This document shows positions 13,117-24,838 of a stretch of DNA of 64,000 nt, one piece after another. The notes beneath the pieces were generated by a model. The model worked only from the letters and a program-made list of their open reading frames with translations. It ran no database searches and had not been told where the DNA came from. This DNA comes from Maea johnstoni. Taxonomy: Eukaryota; Annelida; Polychaeta; Spionida; Magelonidae. The translations under genes and the position numbers were made by a program. The DNA lies in the NCBI GenBank assembly GCA_963942565.1, contig OZ012686.1:34811699-34875698 (forward strand), given 5' to 3'. Positions within the stretch are counted from its first letter, which is position 1. Every line of letters begins with the position of its first letter.

Positions 13117-13272
13117 ATGACATATACAACTAATATCTGAGTAGCATTAAGGGACTTAAACTGTATCTTAATCCTCTATGAATTTGGCAGAACACCCACC
13201 AATCCCCTAACTGGAGAGTTGGATTGTATAGTTATTAATAATATAAAATGAGGAACCTTGAGCACATGAGTG

Positions 13273-13531
13273 CAGGGACTTAGCCAGGACCCTAGGACTG
13301 GTATCAATTGTGACATTTGGGGAGTACTTACTTACCATAAATAATGGCAAATATTTTACTTACTAACCATTTTCTAGGACATAGCTAAAGTGTAAATTGC
13401 TCTTTCCAACACATTATGCTATTAAATGAAGTTGGTATCAGGATTTGAAGTAGATAAATAGCCAAATCTGGATGGAGTCTTTGGAATTGCTGTTTTGGAC
13501 AGGCATTTTTAGAACCCTGGCTAAGACCCTG
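13273..13531. mobile_element. hAT-type MITE, second subfamily
   Basis: Ends CAGGGACTTAGCCAGGACCC and ACCCTGGCTAAGACCCTG. The flanking octamers CATGAGTG and CATGAATG match at 7 of 8 positions. The interior differs from the 12805 copy, so this is a separate subfamily sharing termini. Confidence 0.8.
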
Positions 13532-15172
13532 CATGAATGTATTAAAATCTAAATTGAAGACAAAAACATGAGTATCAAAATGTAGAGCACATGTGAGCGC
13601 ATTTGATTTTTTAACAAGTATCTCTACTCATTGAGATATCATTATTAATTCAAACCTAATCAATAATCCTTTAGAAGGCTTTTTGATTAACTGAATTCAA
13701 AATCATGGTAAAACACAAACTTAATAACATTTTATAAATATTTGACAGGGTATTATAAACATACCATCAAGGTCACAATGATCAAATTGACACTTTCCTT
13801 GGTTCTAGCATAAAAAGGGGAAGGTCCATGTTTCAAAACCAACTCTCTACACCAAAACCAAAACTTAAATCCCAAACCCTATGCACTAACCAAAGGTCTA
13901 AATACTGTAAATTAGCAGATCAACCATCCATTCATCTGTGCAGACTTTGGAGTTGAGAAAAAGAATGACATCTTTTTTTTTACATTCATCATAAGACTAA
14001 GACTTAGCGAGTGCACTGATTGGGTGGGAATATTTATAGTTGAATTCAACACCATACATCACGTACTGTCTATGTTGTATAATTCTCATACTACACACAG
14101 GCAGAAATAGTGAACCAGTACCAACCCCACTGTTAGTGACTGTTCAAACTAACATGTTGGCATCAAGGTTTGTCTTCGGAAGGTTTGTTTGACAAGTCTA
14201 TTTCTGTATGCCAGAAGCCTTCCTTCTGTATGCGAGCAAATAAACCAACCACAGAAGTAAGCTTTTGAGTAAAGTATATATCATGACCTATCCATATATG
14301 GCCACACCTTCAAACTTTACACTGCGAGACACTGAATGATCTACTCTGGGAAGTACACACATTTATGTCTTACATAAGGTAAAGATGTGGATGTGGAGAT
14401 GGTTGAATGCTACTAAGTGCAATGTTTAAACCTTGCATGTCAATTGAGAAAATTTAGTCAAGTAAGCATTGCATTCATTTTGTGCAACCACCCACAATTG
14501 TTGTAACAGGCACTTACTAGGACAGGGCAAGTTGTTGCTGCATAGACAATTATACAGGGATATTTCATTTAAATGGTGAAAATAGCTCCATTGGCGTTGC
14601 ACTATTTTTCCATATGGTAAGACTATGTTATGCCTGGAACAGGCGAACAGCACAACTCGACATATCCAAATCACCCCACCCCTTTTGTGACTGCTGCAGT
14701 GCAAGGGTGAATCTAATTTATAAATGGATGGACCAAGTACATTGCTTTTGCATAAGAGATTTGTTAAACCCTGGCTAATATTTTCGAATGCGTCGACTTT
14801 TCCATTGCATTCAGCGATGCATTAGAAAATCATACAGCACGGCGCAAGAGTTAATGAGATCGCGATTCCTTAGAGAGCGAAAAATACTACATTTCTTGAA
14901 GGTCAACAACGTCGAGTTAGCTTTGTCTGCAAGCATATTTATAAATCAGGAGTCGCCGCAAATGTCAGCATTCATTGAAGAAATTCATGCTTGTCAAATA
15001 TCGACGGAAAAGCGGAGGAACATTTGGATAATTAATTAATTTCCAGCACAAATCGGTAATATATCTACGTAAATGACATAGCAATCTGGTCAGCCATGTT
15101 GGAAAAATTCCTTTTAAAAATCCCCAATTTGTGGCGTAAACGAGGCAAAAATGATAACAAATAGTGTCTTAC

Positions 15173-15284
15173 TTCCACCCTGATTTGATCTTTTGGTGAC
15201 TCCACTCTCAATTTCACCGTCGAGAGGCCTTTTCCGTGTGTCTGTCAGGTCCATGTCTTTGGCCCTCGAGTCCCTCCCGTTCAT
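15173..15284 (-). CDS. NOVA-like: NOVA/Pasilla-like splicing regulator, exon 1 (N-terminus)
   Basis: First coding exon of a NOVA/Pasilla-type KH-domain RNA-binding protein, a nuclear regulator of alternative splicing. It encodes 37 residues plus one base, starting MNGRDSRAKDMDLTDTRKRP. The segment DLTDTRKRPL followed by GVTKRSNQGG resembles from memory the human NOVA1 N-terminus (DSRKRPL ... STKRTN), which carries the nuclear localisation signal. The ATG at 15284 is the first in an open frame bounded upstream by a stop at about 15368-15366. A TTG-led extension to 15341 is open but has no ATG. A donor GTAAGA begins at 15172, in phase 1. It joins in frame to either of the next two exons. The 5' UTR and promoter were not identified. 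Confidence is high because three exons agree in order, strand and phase. Confidence 0.85.
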
Positions 15285-15586
15285 CACGTTGCTGAAGCTG
15301 CGGCCTAATGTTATATCTCGTATGATCTCGGAGATGCTCAAACGAGACTCGGTCTCAGACGAGATTTACTATAAATGGTGCGCGGCCTGCGAGTTGGCCA
15401 ACAGAAGCGGAGTGCATCTAAGTGTACTGCGAAAGCTGCGGTGCGGCTCGTGCCCTCAGGGTGCATTTACTTTGCGAAGGTTTTGTTTTGGGGGCTATTT
15501 AAAGTAAACACTGAGATCTAGTAAAACTTATCCATGACTTTCTTCCGAAAGTATGTAGAGCGCACCTGTTGGCTTAACAGCTATAC

Positions 15587-16193
15587 TTAACCCATTCAAT
15601 CATGCTTTAAAAGAGCTTCTCCAAAGTAAAAGTCGTCAGAATCTTGGACCTATAGATCAATGATATTGTTGGTAATACCTTATGAATCAAGAATATATAA
15701 AAAAAAAACACATTTAATCAAAATATTTGAAAGGGAGTTGCTGCTAATGTTCTGATAAACATTTCCCATTGGAAACTTTTCTTTCCCCGCAAATACGCTT
15801 TTGTCTGAAACTGAAAGGTTTCACTGAAATTGGCAAGCTGCGTTTGGTTGCTGTGAGCATTTGAATCAGGGGCTTAGCCGCCTATGCGTCCAGCGTGTCA
15901 TTTGGACACGCAGAACACTGTTTTTTGACAGTTTGGACACCCAAAAGTTTATGTCAGAAATTTCTGATGATGACTTTTCTTAGAAGATAGAAGATGTAGA
16001 AGCTGTAGTGTCACTTTTATAATACACACAAAGCAGTATCTGGCCTAAAAAACAAAATCTGTAAATGTATAGGGTTTATTTTATTAGTAGTATGTACTTT
16101 GTACCACACTTTGGACACGCAAAAGTATATGAAACCTCTATTTGGACACCCTGTTTCCAAATATCGGCTAAGACCCTGATTTGAATGGGTTAA
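15587..16193. mobile_element. TTAA MITE family B, split by a hAT MITE
   Basis: It starts TTAACCCATTCAATCATGC and ends GAATGGGTTAA. The interior has the TTCTGATAAACATTTCCC-type block of the family. A hAT MITE (15867-16178) sits near the right end, and without it the element is about 290 bases, close to its relatives at 30564 and 39172. Confidence 0.8.
15867..16178. mobile_element. hAT-type MITE nested in a TTAA MITE
   Basis: Ends CAGGGGCTTAGCC and GGCTAAGACCCTG. It is bounded by the exact octamer ATTTGAAT on both sides (15859-15866 and 16179-16186). This both proves the target duplication length and orders the two insertions. Confidence 0.88.
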
Positions 16194-16499
16194 CTTATTC
16201 ATGCATATAGTCCTATTTGACAAATTTTGCTTTGAAGAACAAAAAATGGACTTTCGAAATGAACGTGAAACTAAGCATGACTTTACAAATGAATTAAGGA
16301 GAGTTATTAGTATGAGTATGGTTTTCAAAGTCCTTTTTCGAAAGGTTTCATTTTTCTAAATCGTTTAAAAACAGCTCTGACCAAAGAAATGTTATTATGA
16401 AATAGATTGGAGGTCTTTGGCCACTTCTGGCATGAATGGGTTAATGCTTTTGATAGATAATGATGATGATTATGGCGTCTGTGGTTTGACTATCTACAA

Positions 16500-16701
16500 C
16501 TCTTTTGCTGCTGCTGGTTAGAATGGTCAAAACAAAATTTTGTAAAGAAGGGTTTAAAATGACTGAAACCCTGACACATTGGTACTCATCTGATTGCACG
16601 CAACAAGATTTTTTCAACGAATGCCAGTGTTTAGAGAGATTGAAAATATGTTTGCTTTCTTGTAGACTGCATACAAGTAACCTTAGCATTGAAAGGGTTA
16701 A
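16500..16701. mobile_element. TTAA MITE family A, diverged
   Basis: It has a GCTGCTGGTTAGAATGG start, ATGACTGAAACCCTGACACA, GGTACTCATCTGA and an end CATTGAAAGGGTTAA, the same order of blocks as in the copy at 39612. Confidence 0.6.
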
Positions 16702-17984
16702 AGTGCGTTTAAAGTCATTCAAGTCATTTAGACTACATTACGATACTAACATTGTCTCAACAGCTAGAATACCTATACTTAAAGAGCCCTACAAAGGGAA
16801 GAAATTCACCTGAGAATAGAAATGTTTGCAGAAAGGCAACTAATGAAATTAAATTTCGGTAATGCGCCGAAAAGAGTTTTCCCATGTGTGCATGTATGTG
16901 TTTACTCCACTTTTATACTAGTTATTTGCATACTTGTTTAAGTAACTAGGCTCCGTAAACATCAAAGGGTTGAGTGGCATTACATGAGGCAAACACAGGG
17001 CAAACTGCGTGACACTAAACCACATATGCGTTCAGTGCTTCTTGACATTTTCCGCCTCATGTTATGTCAATTTTAGAAATAAATGGTGAAAGAAATATGG
17101 TTTCACATAATATTTGAAGGAGAATTCTCCTTCAATCATTTTTTCTGAAGATGTTTTTGACATGAAGTCGACGGGTATAGGAGTGGGTACGAACTAAACA
17201 TTTCTTTATTGGGCATGGAAACGGGGTGAAAGCAATGGCTTATGACATTTCACCCTAATTGAATGGATGACGAAAATGTTTAGGTGCTGTAATAACCCCC
17301 TTCAGTCTTTAGAAATAATTGTCATGGGGAAATAATGCGCTTGTTTATTTAATGTCCGTTAATATGCACTGTTATGAGGACCGCAATTTCAAATCAAAGA
17401 AATTTTGATAGGGATATTGAAACTTCGGTTGAATATTTGTGAGTAGAGGACGATATGCGGGCGATTAAACCAAGGCGAGCCAGCCAAATCGCTTTACTAC
17501 AACTCCGCCATGCCTATCAATGATTTAAAACCCCGAGTGAAATCTGCTCTAATCTTGGTGTCCGAGTTCGGCGGCGAAACTCCGAGTTAGAAATGGTTTA
17601 TAAATCTCATTTTTACCAAGGATAGAGATGGTCGGAATACCATAATCGTCTTGTGTATGGCCACAGGTCGTCAAGGTACATGACCTTACGAATATTTTTC
17701 TTTTCTAATTTGCTAATACATGCACTTGCGAGTCTGGCAGCACCAAAATTAGACAAGCTACTAAAATCCTACATCAAAATTCTACATCAAATCCTGCGTG
17801 TTGCTCTATAAATTACGCTTTTCTTCTATATGCATAATATGGCTTGATTACATATCTTTTGATGAACTAGCTAGCGCATGGACAAAAATACAAACGTATT
17901 TCTACCATTAGTAAGAACCAACACAAGATTCAACCTAAAAGCGCAATTTGTATTCTTTCTATCTTCCCTTTTCTGTCTTCCTTT

Positions 17985-18330
17985 TTCCATTCATTTATTA
18001 ATTCATTCGTTTAATCATTCATTTACTGCTCATTCAGTCATTTATTTATTTGTTCGTTCACTCGCTTATTCATTTATTCATGTTTATTTATTTATTCATG
18101 TATTCATTTATCTAATTATTTATTTATTTATCTATTTATTTATACATTTATTTACTTATTTACTTATTTATATATTTATATATTTATTCATTTATTTATT
18201 TATTTATTTATTATTTATTTATCTATATACGTATTCATTTATTCATCAATTTATTCATTTATCTATTTATTCATTCATTCATTATTTATTCATTTATCTA
18301 TTTCAAGTATCTATTTATCTATTCATTTTT
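17985..18330. repeat. Imperfect TTTA/TTCA tetranucleotide array
   Basis: About 340 bases of variants of ATTTATTTATTCATTT. Length and interruptions suggest an old microsatellite. The long frame it produces is an artefact of composition. Confidence 0.9.
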
Positions 18331-20635
18331 TGTTCGGCACTTTAAAAACAAGCGCCATAACGCCCATTTCTGGGGTGCTTTGTGTTTTCGTTGAACTTTT
18401 CTTGTTTAAGAGTTGTATACACCGATTCCTTAACGAAATATAAGAACAGGCGTGTTTTGAGTAATGGCTTGTATCCTTTGCTTGAAAGTACAGTCTACGT
18501 AAATGGCCCACCTTTGAAAGCTACATCACATGTTCTTAAAACTCTAATATTTGAAAGGAAAGTAAGATTGACTTGATAAATAGTTTGCTTTAAGGTAGCT
18601 TAAGGGGTTAATTTCTTTGACTCTTATTAACAAAAAAAACCCATACTAATCATATATGGCCTGAAAGGTCGTCTGATGAAGAAAACACCCTCTCAGCAGG
18701 GGGTTAAGGTATTTGGCCATTTTTTATAAAAAAGGAAACAAACATGCATAGTGTTTTCAAACGGAGCTCTTATCTATAACTGAGGACTGGGGAACTTCAG
18801 ATTTCTCAGATGTGGAGGACAGAACAATGCGGAGGGAACAGTATCCCTTTTTTCTATTTTCTACTTCGTTCGATTCAAATTTTATAACTTTTCACAATTT
18901 TTGTTGAAAATGAGAAAAAGTGCTGTTTTTCAATTTTCATATTTTTGAACAGAGTCAAAATTGGAAAAATGTGATACCCTTACACCCGAAATACTCTTAG
19001 CTAAAACCATTCCAACTTTCAAGCAAATTTGTTAATAGATGATAAACATGTTTGAAATGTTTGAATGCGACCATGTTTTGGTGAAATTCAATCTAGAGAA
19101 AAAGGACAAAATGTTTCATTCTCATGTGCTAGGCTATTGGAACTGCTGTGTTGGTTGGTCTCTTACTCTGCTCAGTGACATACGCTAGACACTCACAGTT
19201 GATGGGGTTTTAAACCTATCTAAAACATTATGACCCTTAACGTATTGTTACAGACTCCGTTCCTGATATGTCGTTAGAAAAATGGATTCATACTATTTAT
19301 GTTAGTTAAACTAGTGGAAATCATACACGCATATGTGGACAATTTTGAATACTGGTGCACGACTTCTACAGACGAGTTGGGATACAAATATATGTGCTGC
19401 CATCTATTGGATAAGAGTAGAAATATCCCTCATCCACGCTTATCAATACGAAGCAGAGAAATACATCCCTACTTCTCTCAGTACGAAGTCAGAAGGATAA
19501 TGACAAGGAAGTTAACTTGTTTAGTAATATTTACATACAAATATCCAGTAATAAATAAAAACGCATTTTATGCATATGATCATATGTCGGAAAATGATAA
19601 ACAGCGGCTGGGGGGGGGGGGGGGGGGTAGCCGATGACAAAAGAGATTCACTGCGAAATCTATCCACTACGTATATCCCAACGTGTAACCCAATTAGGAA
19701 GTAAACTTATTTTCAGAAAAATGCATGGGGTGGGGGGTGGCGAAAAGCTCCTTTTATCAGACAAATATCTTTTTTAAAAGACTATGATTTTGAATTTCTA
19801 AAGGATCCCCACTTGTATGGATCCCTAAATACGATGTTTTTCGTTGTTATTTTTACCGCACGTGCAATGATATTTCAAAACTTCTGCCGCAAGATAACAT
19901 CTCTACTTCGTACTACAAGGTGACATAAGATCAGTTAACATTTCCCTTGGATGAAGAAAAGAATGTTTGGTCATCTAAGACATTTCCAGCCAGGGTTAGT
20001 GCACAAGTTCCCAAGTAGACTAAATCGGAACTAAATATGCATGTACCATTATGTACACAGGTTCCAGTTCTTAAGGTATTAAGAGAGCAATTTTAAATCT
20101 GTAGCCTTTAAGAGTCTTAACAGCTTAGATTTAGAGAAAATCGGATGTATTTACCCGTATATATGAAAAGGTTGCTTTTACGGGAGGCAGTGTTCGACAC
20201 TAAGTCGATTCTTTCATACTACGTGTATTTATCGACGCTTACGAAACCCAATGCATGACCACGTCGACGGAAATACATGTAATTCCAATCGTCGTTAAAG
20301 GACAATTACACCATGGATAAAACATAGGCCCAAATAGTTTCTTAGAATATACTCTACTCGAAGCTCAAGTTCCCAACACTGCCAACCTTCATACAAGAAG
20401 TATATTATACAAATAAGACATCCGTGAGGGGTTTCCACCAGGAATAACTTATACAAAATAACATATCTGTTTTATTATACCGAACAAATACAAAACACAA
20501 AAGGGGGGAAAATTACAAACACCAGAGATTTTGGATAAATACTCGTCGTCTGCCTTGTTGGACTAGTTTCACCGGTAGGTCATTCGGCAAACTCCGTAGG
20601 TGTTCGTGGGTAATCTTCGGGCTATAGCGCTAGCG

Positions 20636-20725
20636 GTGATTAGTCAACTAATTCATGGCTGTTGCCGTGAATTATTCAACTATTTCATGGCTGTTGCCGT
20701 GAATTATTCAACTATTCCATGAGCT
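20636..20725. repeat. Short tandem repeat, about 34-base unit, 2.5-3 copies
   Basis: Repeats of CAACTATTTCATGGCTGTTG and CCGTGAATTATT occur in head-to-tail order. The sequence just downstream (20735-20830) resembles 8160-8250, sharing CCTTGACCAAC and ATCAAGAATCTTCACG, so it is a dispersed repeat. Confidence 0.75.
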
Positions 20726-21040
20726 GTTATTCCAACAGCCTGTCAATAAGGAGTGAGGAAATCATGACGATTAATCCATGGTCCTTGACCAACCAGAATC
20801 AAGAATCTTCACGTGAGGTATAAAAATGCGGTTTAAACACGTCCTAACACCGGGCCTCACACACTCGAAGGCTATTTGAGGCTATGTTTTATTGCATAAT
20901 TGCCTTTAATTGCCGGGTACGGATTATCAATTGCATTCGAGCTGGAGCCCATTGATAATCCGCGTCCAGCGTCGAGCTTGCTTGTCGTCAGCATACTTAA
21001 CAGGTGTATCCATGAGTGTATACGGAAGCGATCCTTATGG

Positions 21041-21526
21041 GGCGCCGTTTGTAACATCACGAATTCTGTTGACAGAATATAATATTGTCCAACAGAATAC
21101 GAATTCTGTTGGACAGAATTACATTCCGTCGGACAGAATTACATTCTGTCAACAGAATTACATTCTGTCCAACAGAATACGAATCCTGTTGGACAGAATT
21201 GTATTCTGTTCAACAGAATTACATTCTGTCGACAGAATGTAATTCTGTTTGACAGAATACGAATTCTGTTGGACAGAATTACATTCTGTCAACAGAATTA
21301 CATTCTGTCCAACAGAATATAATTCTGTCCAACAGAATTCGTATTCTGTCCAACAGAATTACATTATGTCCAACAGAATTCGTATTCTGTCCAACAGAAT
21401 TCGTATTCTGTCCAACAGAATTCGTATTCTGTCCAACAGAATTCGTATTCTGTCCAACAGAATTCGTATTCTGTCCAACAGAATTCGTATTCTGTCCAAC
21501 AGAATTCGTGATGTTAAAACGGCGCC
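21041..21526. mobile_element. GGCGCC-ended MITE filled with palindromic satellite
   Basis: The left end GGCGCCGTTTGTAACATCAC and the right end GTGATGTTAAAACGGCGCC are inverted repeats continuing into CGAATTCTGTTG. Flanks TATGG occur on both sides (21036-21040 and 21527-21531), possibly a 5-base target duplication. The whole interior is an array of TTCTGT-CCAACAGAA palindromes, latterly a regular 21-base unit. It has no coding capacity. Confidence 0.75.
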
Positions 21527-21531
21527 TATGG

Positions 21532-21657
21532 GGCGCCGTTTGTAACATCACGAATTATGTTGACAGAATACAATTATGTTTGACAGAATACAATTATGTT
21601 TGACAGAATTACATTCTGTCGACAGAATGTAATTCTGTCCAACAGAATACGAATTCT
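21532..21657. mobile_element. GGCGCC-ended MITE, second truncated copy
   Basis: It repeats the left end of the preceding element, GGCGCCGTTTGTAACATCAC, then ATTATGTTGACAG palindromes with A/T changes. It breaks off after GAATTCTGTAAA without a right terminus. Confidence 0.65.
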
Positions 21658-22201
21658 GTAAACCCCCCACCCCACACCTCTTTTTTTGGTCTGGTCAGTC
21701 ATCAATATTTATTATAAGGTGAGCATCGATATCCTCCGGCTGATTTTCCTGGAAGAGCCCTAAACGTTTGTATGAAGGCAGCTGGAAGTTAAAGGGGCTC
21801 TTTCGTAGTGTCGTATTGTGATACGAAACGCTACAATAATAAAAATTATGCACAAAAGAAAAGGTAACGCATTTCATAACATATTTAACCGATGTCAGTT
21901 CTCAACATCGTCGCAGTCATGAGTCTAGACTGAATTGGATTTTTCATATGTGCTCTTGTGTATAGATGGCGCTGCAGACTAAACTCGCACAATCGTCGTT
22001 GCGGTTGAAGACGAGTCGAAATGTAAAGGTGTCCGATACTTGCATTTTCGCACATTTTTAAGCTATCATAGTGTCTGGTTGGTACGATTGGAAAAATGCC
22101 ATACATTTGCGTGGTTCAAGTTGGTGAACTGAGTACTATCTTTGATGAATAAAAAGTGGATATGAAATCAGCTCAGGCTGCGACCGCAATAACACAAAAG
22201 T

Positions 22202-22697
22202 TACCCAGTGGGCACAAATATTACCTGAATGTTATATATATATATTCAATTTTTGTCGGAATATTCTGGACCAATTATGAACATTTCAGCAATGTTCAGG
22301 TCCTAATATTCCTGGGATGTTCTCATTTGATGTCTGATGAATGTTCAATTTTGATTGGAATGTCATACACCAAAAATGAACGTACCTGCAACCTTCAGGT
22401 CTGAACATTCCTGGAATGTTCAGATTTGACATTATATAAATATTAAATTGAGATATTTCCTATTTCATGAAAACTGAACTGTTACCAAGTGCTTCCACTG
22501 CACAGAAAACTTCCAATGTTCTGACAAAATTCAAAATCCAGATGATTCATTTAGCATTCAGCTCTGAACATTCTATGAACATTCTCACCTGAACATTCAT
22601 ACAATTTTCATTCTGAACTATGAGGGAATCATTTTAGAATGTTCGCCCGAACATTCCTGGAATGTTATATGAATGTTATTAACGTGCCCACTGGGTA
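22202..22697. mobile_element. TA-flanked MITE with CCCAGTGGGCAC ends and GAACATTC palindromes
   Basis: The terminal 14 bases TACCCAGTGGGCAC are exactly inverted at the right end (22684-22697), with TA as the likely target duplication. The interior repeats the palindrome-like motif AACATTCCTGGAATGTT and relatives many times. Target TA suggests a Tc1/mariner-like or similar transposase source, but the family was not identified. Confidence 0.78.
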
Positions 22698-22817
22698 TGG
22701 TCTGCGTATGCCCGGGTACGTATGTTGGTGCCCGACTTTCTCTGTAATGTAAACGTCACAATACGAGAGCCCTCATTGGTCTTTGTTTTCTAGTACCGTC
22801 ACACTTAGGCCAGATTC

Positions 22818-22846
22818 GTGAAGACCTGGGATAGCCAGGTCTTCAC
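22818..22846. other. Perfect 12-base stem hairpin
   Basis: GTGAAGACCTGG and CCAGGTCTTCAC are separated by GATAG. No gene context was recognised. It may be a small palindrome left by a repeat. Confidence 0.5.
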
Positions 22847-23488
22847 TTTAGCGCATATAGTAATTGGTCTCTCGCGACATATCCATTCTTTTATTCATCT
22901 AAGAAACTATTCTCACATCAGAGTCATTGCTTTCGAAATCGACTGAATAGGACGAAACACCTTTCAGCATCATTCTTTCATCTCCATTCCAGTAAAATGG
23001 CACACACTTATTGATATTTGACTTCCCCTTGTCCTTAATTTAAAAGGTGCAGGTGTGAAAGCGTTTACACAACCGTTTTCAGGGTGAGGGTAAATTTATG
23101 AAAAAAATAATACTTCTTAAACGTCCGCAATGCGAAAGGGGTGGAGGGGGGGGGGGCGTTATTTTTTTTAAATACACGTCCGTCTTTTTTGGAATGTAAA
23201 ACGTACTTTATTTATCTATGTTGAGTGGGTGGGTAAAGATTTTTACTCACCATCCACCAAAAGTCGGTCATGCAGAAAAAGTCTACCCAGCTGCAAAATC
23301 GGTACCTAGCATAAATAAGGCAGTGCTTAGAGGGTGTGCGCTATATGCTGCCAGTTGGTCTGGAATATCCCCCGGGGGATTGAAATGGTTTCCGAGTGTA
23401 CAGGCCTGCTAAGGGAGGAAGGTCGTGTGAGCGCTTCGGTGGATACAAGACTATAAACCGAATACCTTTACCTTTTACCTTTCTTAAC

Positions 23489-23656
<168 letters not shown>

Positions 23657-24271
23657 TCAAATATAGCCTGGTGTCTTTTGTCCAACATTCATTGCCGCCT
23701 CCGCAGAAGTAAAGGTCAACACAAAAGTTGATCGATGTTTAGAAATAGGTCATTATCAGTATCGCCTTGGTAGGAAAACAACAACTTCGCATTGATCACA
23801 CGCGGTCAACCCAATGAAAATGCATTAGGGCAACCACCATGCACCAACATAGGTACATGCGTCCTCTGCATTTCATTCTGATGATGCTTAGGCACACTGT
23901 ACCTTTTGTCCCTTTTAAAGCACAGGGCAAAAGGGGTTTATCGCGAACAAGTTGTGAGGCAAGATGTTTACCTCTTTTTAAACCTGTGTTTTTCCTTCCA
24001 GCCCAGACAGAGTAAGATTTTAGTCCATCCAATTGCAGTTTCCTTAGCAAGGGTCACATTCCCTGCCTCCATCGCAAAACCTATCCCATATAAGATCTAG
24101 AACACCTAGCTGGTCAAATATTTGCAATAAAAAGGTTTGAGCTGCAAAAAAGGGTGAGGGTTGGCTGAGGTGAATCAATTGCTACACACAGTAATTTGGA
24201 CGAAAAATTAGCATAGGGGTACTGGTAAGAATAAAATATAGAGATAGATAATCTTTATTTTAAGTATCACC

Positions 24272-24481
24272 CGAAATATCTGACTATACATTGCCTAGAA
24301 TTCAATGTTGATTTTCTATGTTAATTTGGCTATTTGGACGTTCATTAAATATTTCAGGATCTCGTTGGCAATGTAGCTACATTGGTTGCCAACGAGATCC
24401 TGAAAATATTTAATAAACGTACAAGTAGCCTAATTAACATAGAAAATCAACATTCTAGGCAATGTAGAGTCAGGTATTTCC
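24272..24481. mobile_element. Fold-back (long hairpin) element
   Basis: The two arms of about 104 bases are inverted copies with few differences, meeting at GTAGCTAC near 24376. Shared arm blocks include CATTGCCTAGAAT, TTGATTTTCTATGTTAATT and CAGGATCTCGTTGGCAA. No internal spacer is left, as in fold-back or palindromic MITEs. Confidence 0.8.
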
Positions 24482-24648
24482 GTCTACATGATGACAAGAA
24501 AGGGCCCAAAACTGTGGGTGATGTCATGTTTCCCACACTTTTCGAAGCCCTTGCCGGCTGAAAGGTTGCCAAGTTTGGGTGCAAGTAATAGGAATGATCG
24601 GTACCTTCCATTCATTATGTCAATACCAACGTTGCAACATGCTATGAA

Positions 24649-24649
24649 T

Positions 24650-24714
<65 letters not shown>

Positions 24715-24715
24715 T

Positions 24716-24791
<76 letters not shown>

Positions 24792-24838
24792 TATTATCAT
24801 AATTATTATCATTATTGTTGTTGTTATTATTATCATTA
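24649..24838. repeat. TAC trinucleotide microsatellite with ATT tail
   Basis: About 140 bases of ACT/TAC with a single ATT interruption, followed by 45 bases of ATT/TTG repeats. Confidence 0.97.

Larger units (their letters stand above)
11625..15172 (-). other. NOVA-like intron 1
   Basis: About 3.5 kb between the N-terminal exon and the cassette-like exon. It carries two hAT-type MITEs with readable 8-base target duplications (12805-13116 and 13273-13531) and a degraded relative near 12010-12190. An 83-codon frame at 14788-15039 on the plus strand starts with ATG but resembles no family I know and lies within this intron, so I do not call it a gene. Confidence 0.5.

Noticed and set aside
14788-15039. 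83-codon ATG-led frame on the plus strand
   Set aside because: No family recognised, it lies in an intron of the opposite-strand NOVA-like gene, and it has no splice partner or promoter evidence.
17878-18345. 155-codon frame rich in Leu, Ile, Phe and Tyr
   Set aside because: Generated by TTTA/TTCA repeats. The apparent membrane protein is an artefact.
21249-21545. A repetitive open frame with ILSNRIR repeats
   Set aside because: It is the translation of the 21-base palindromic array. Both strands are open for the same reason, and there is no start context or homology.
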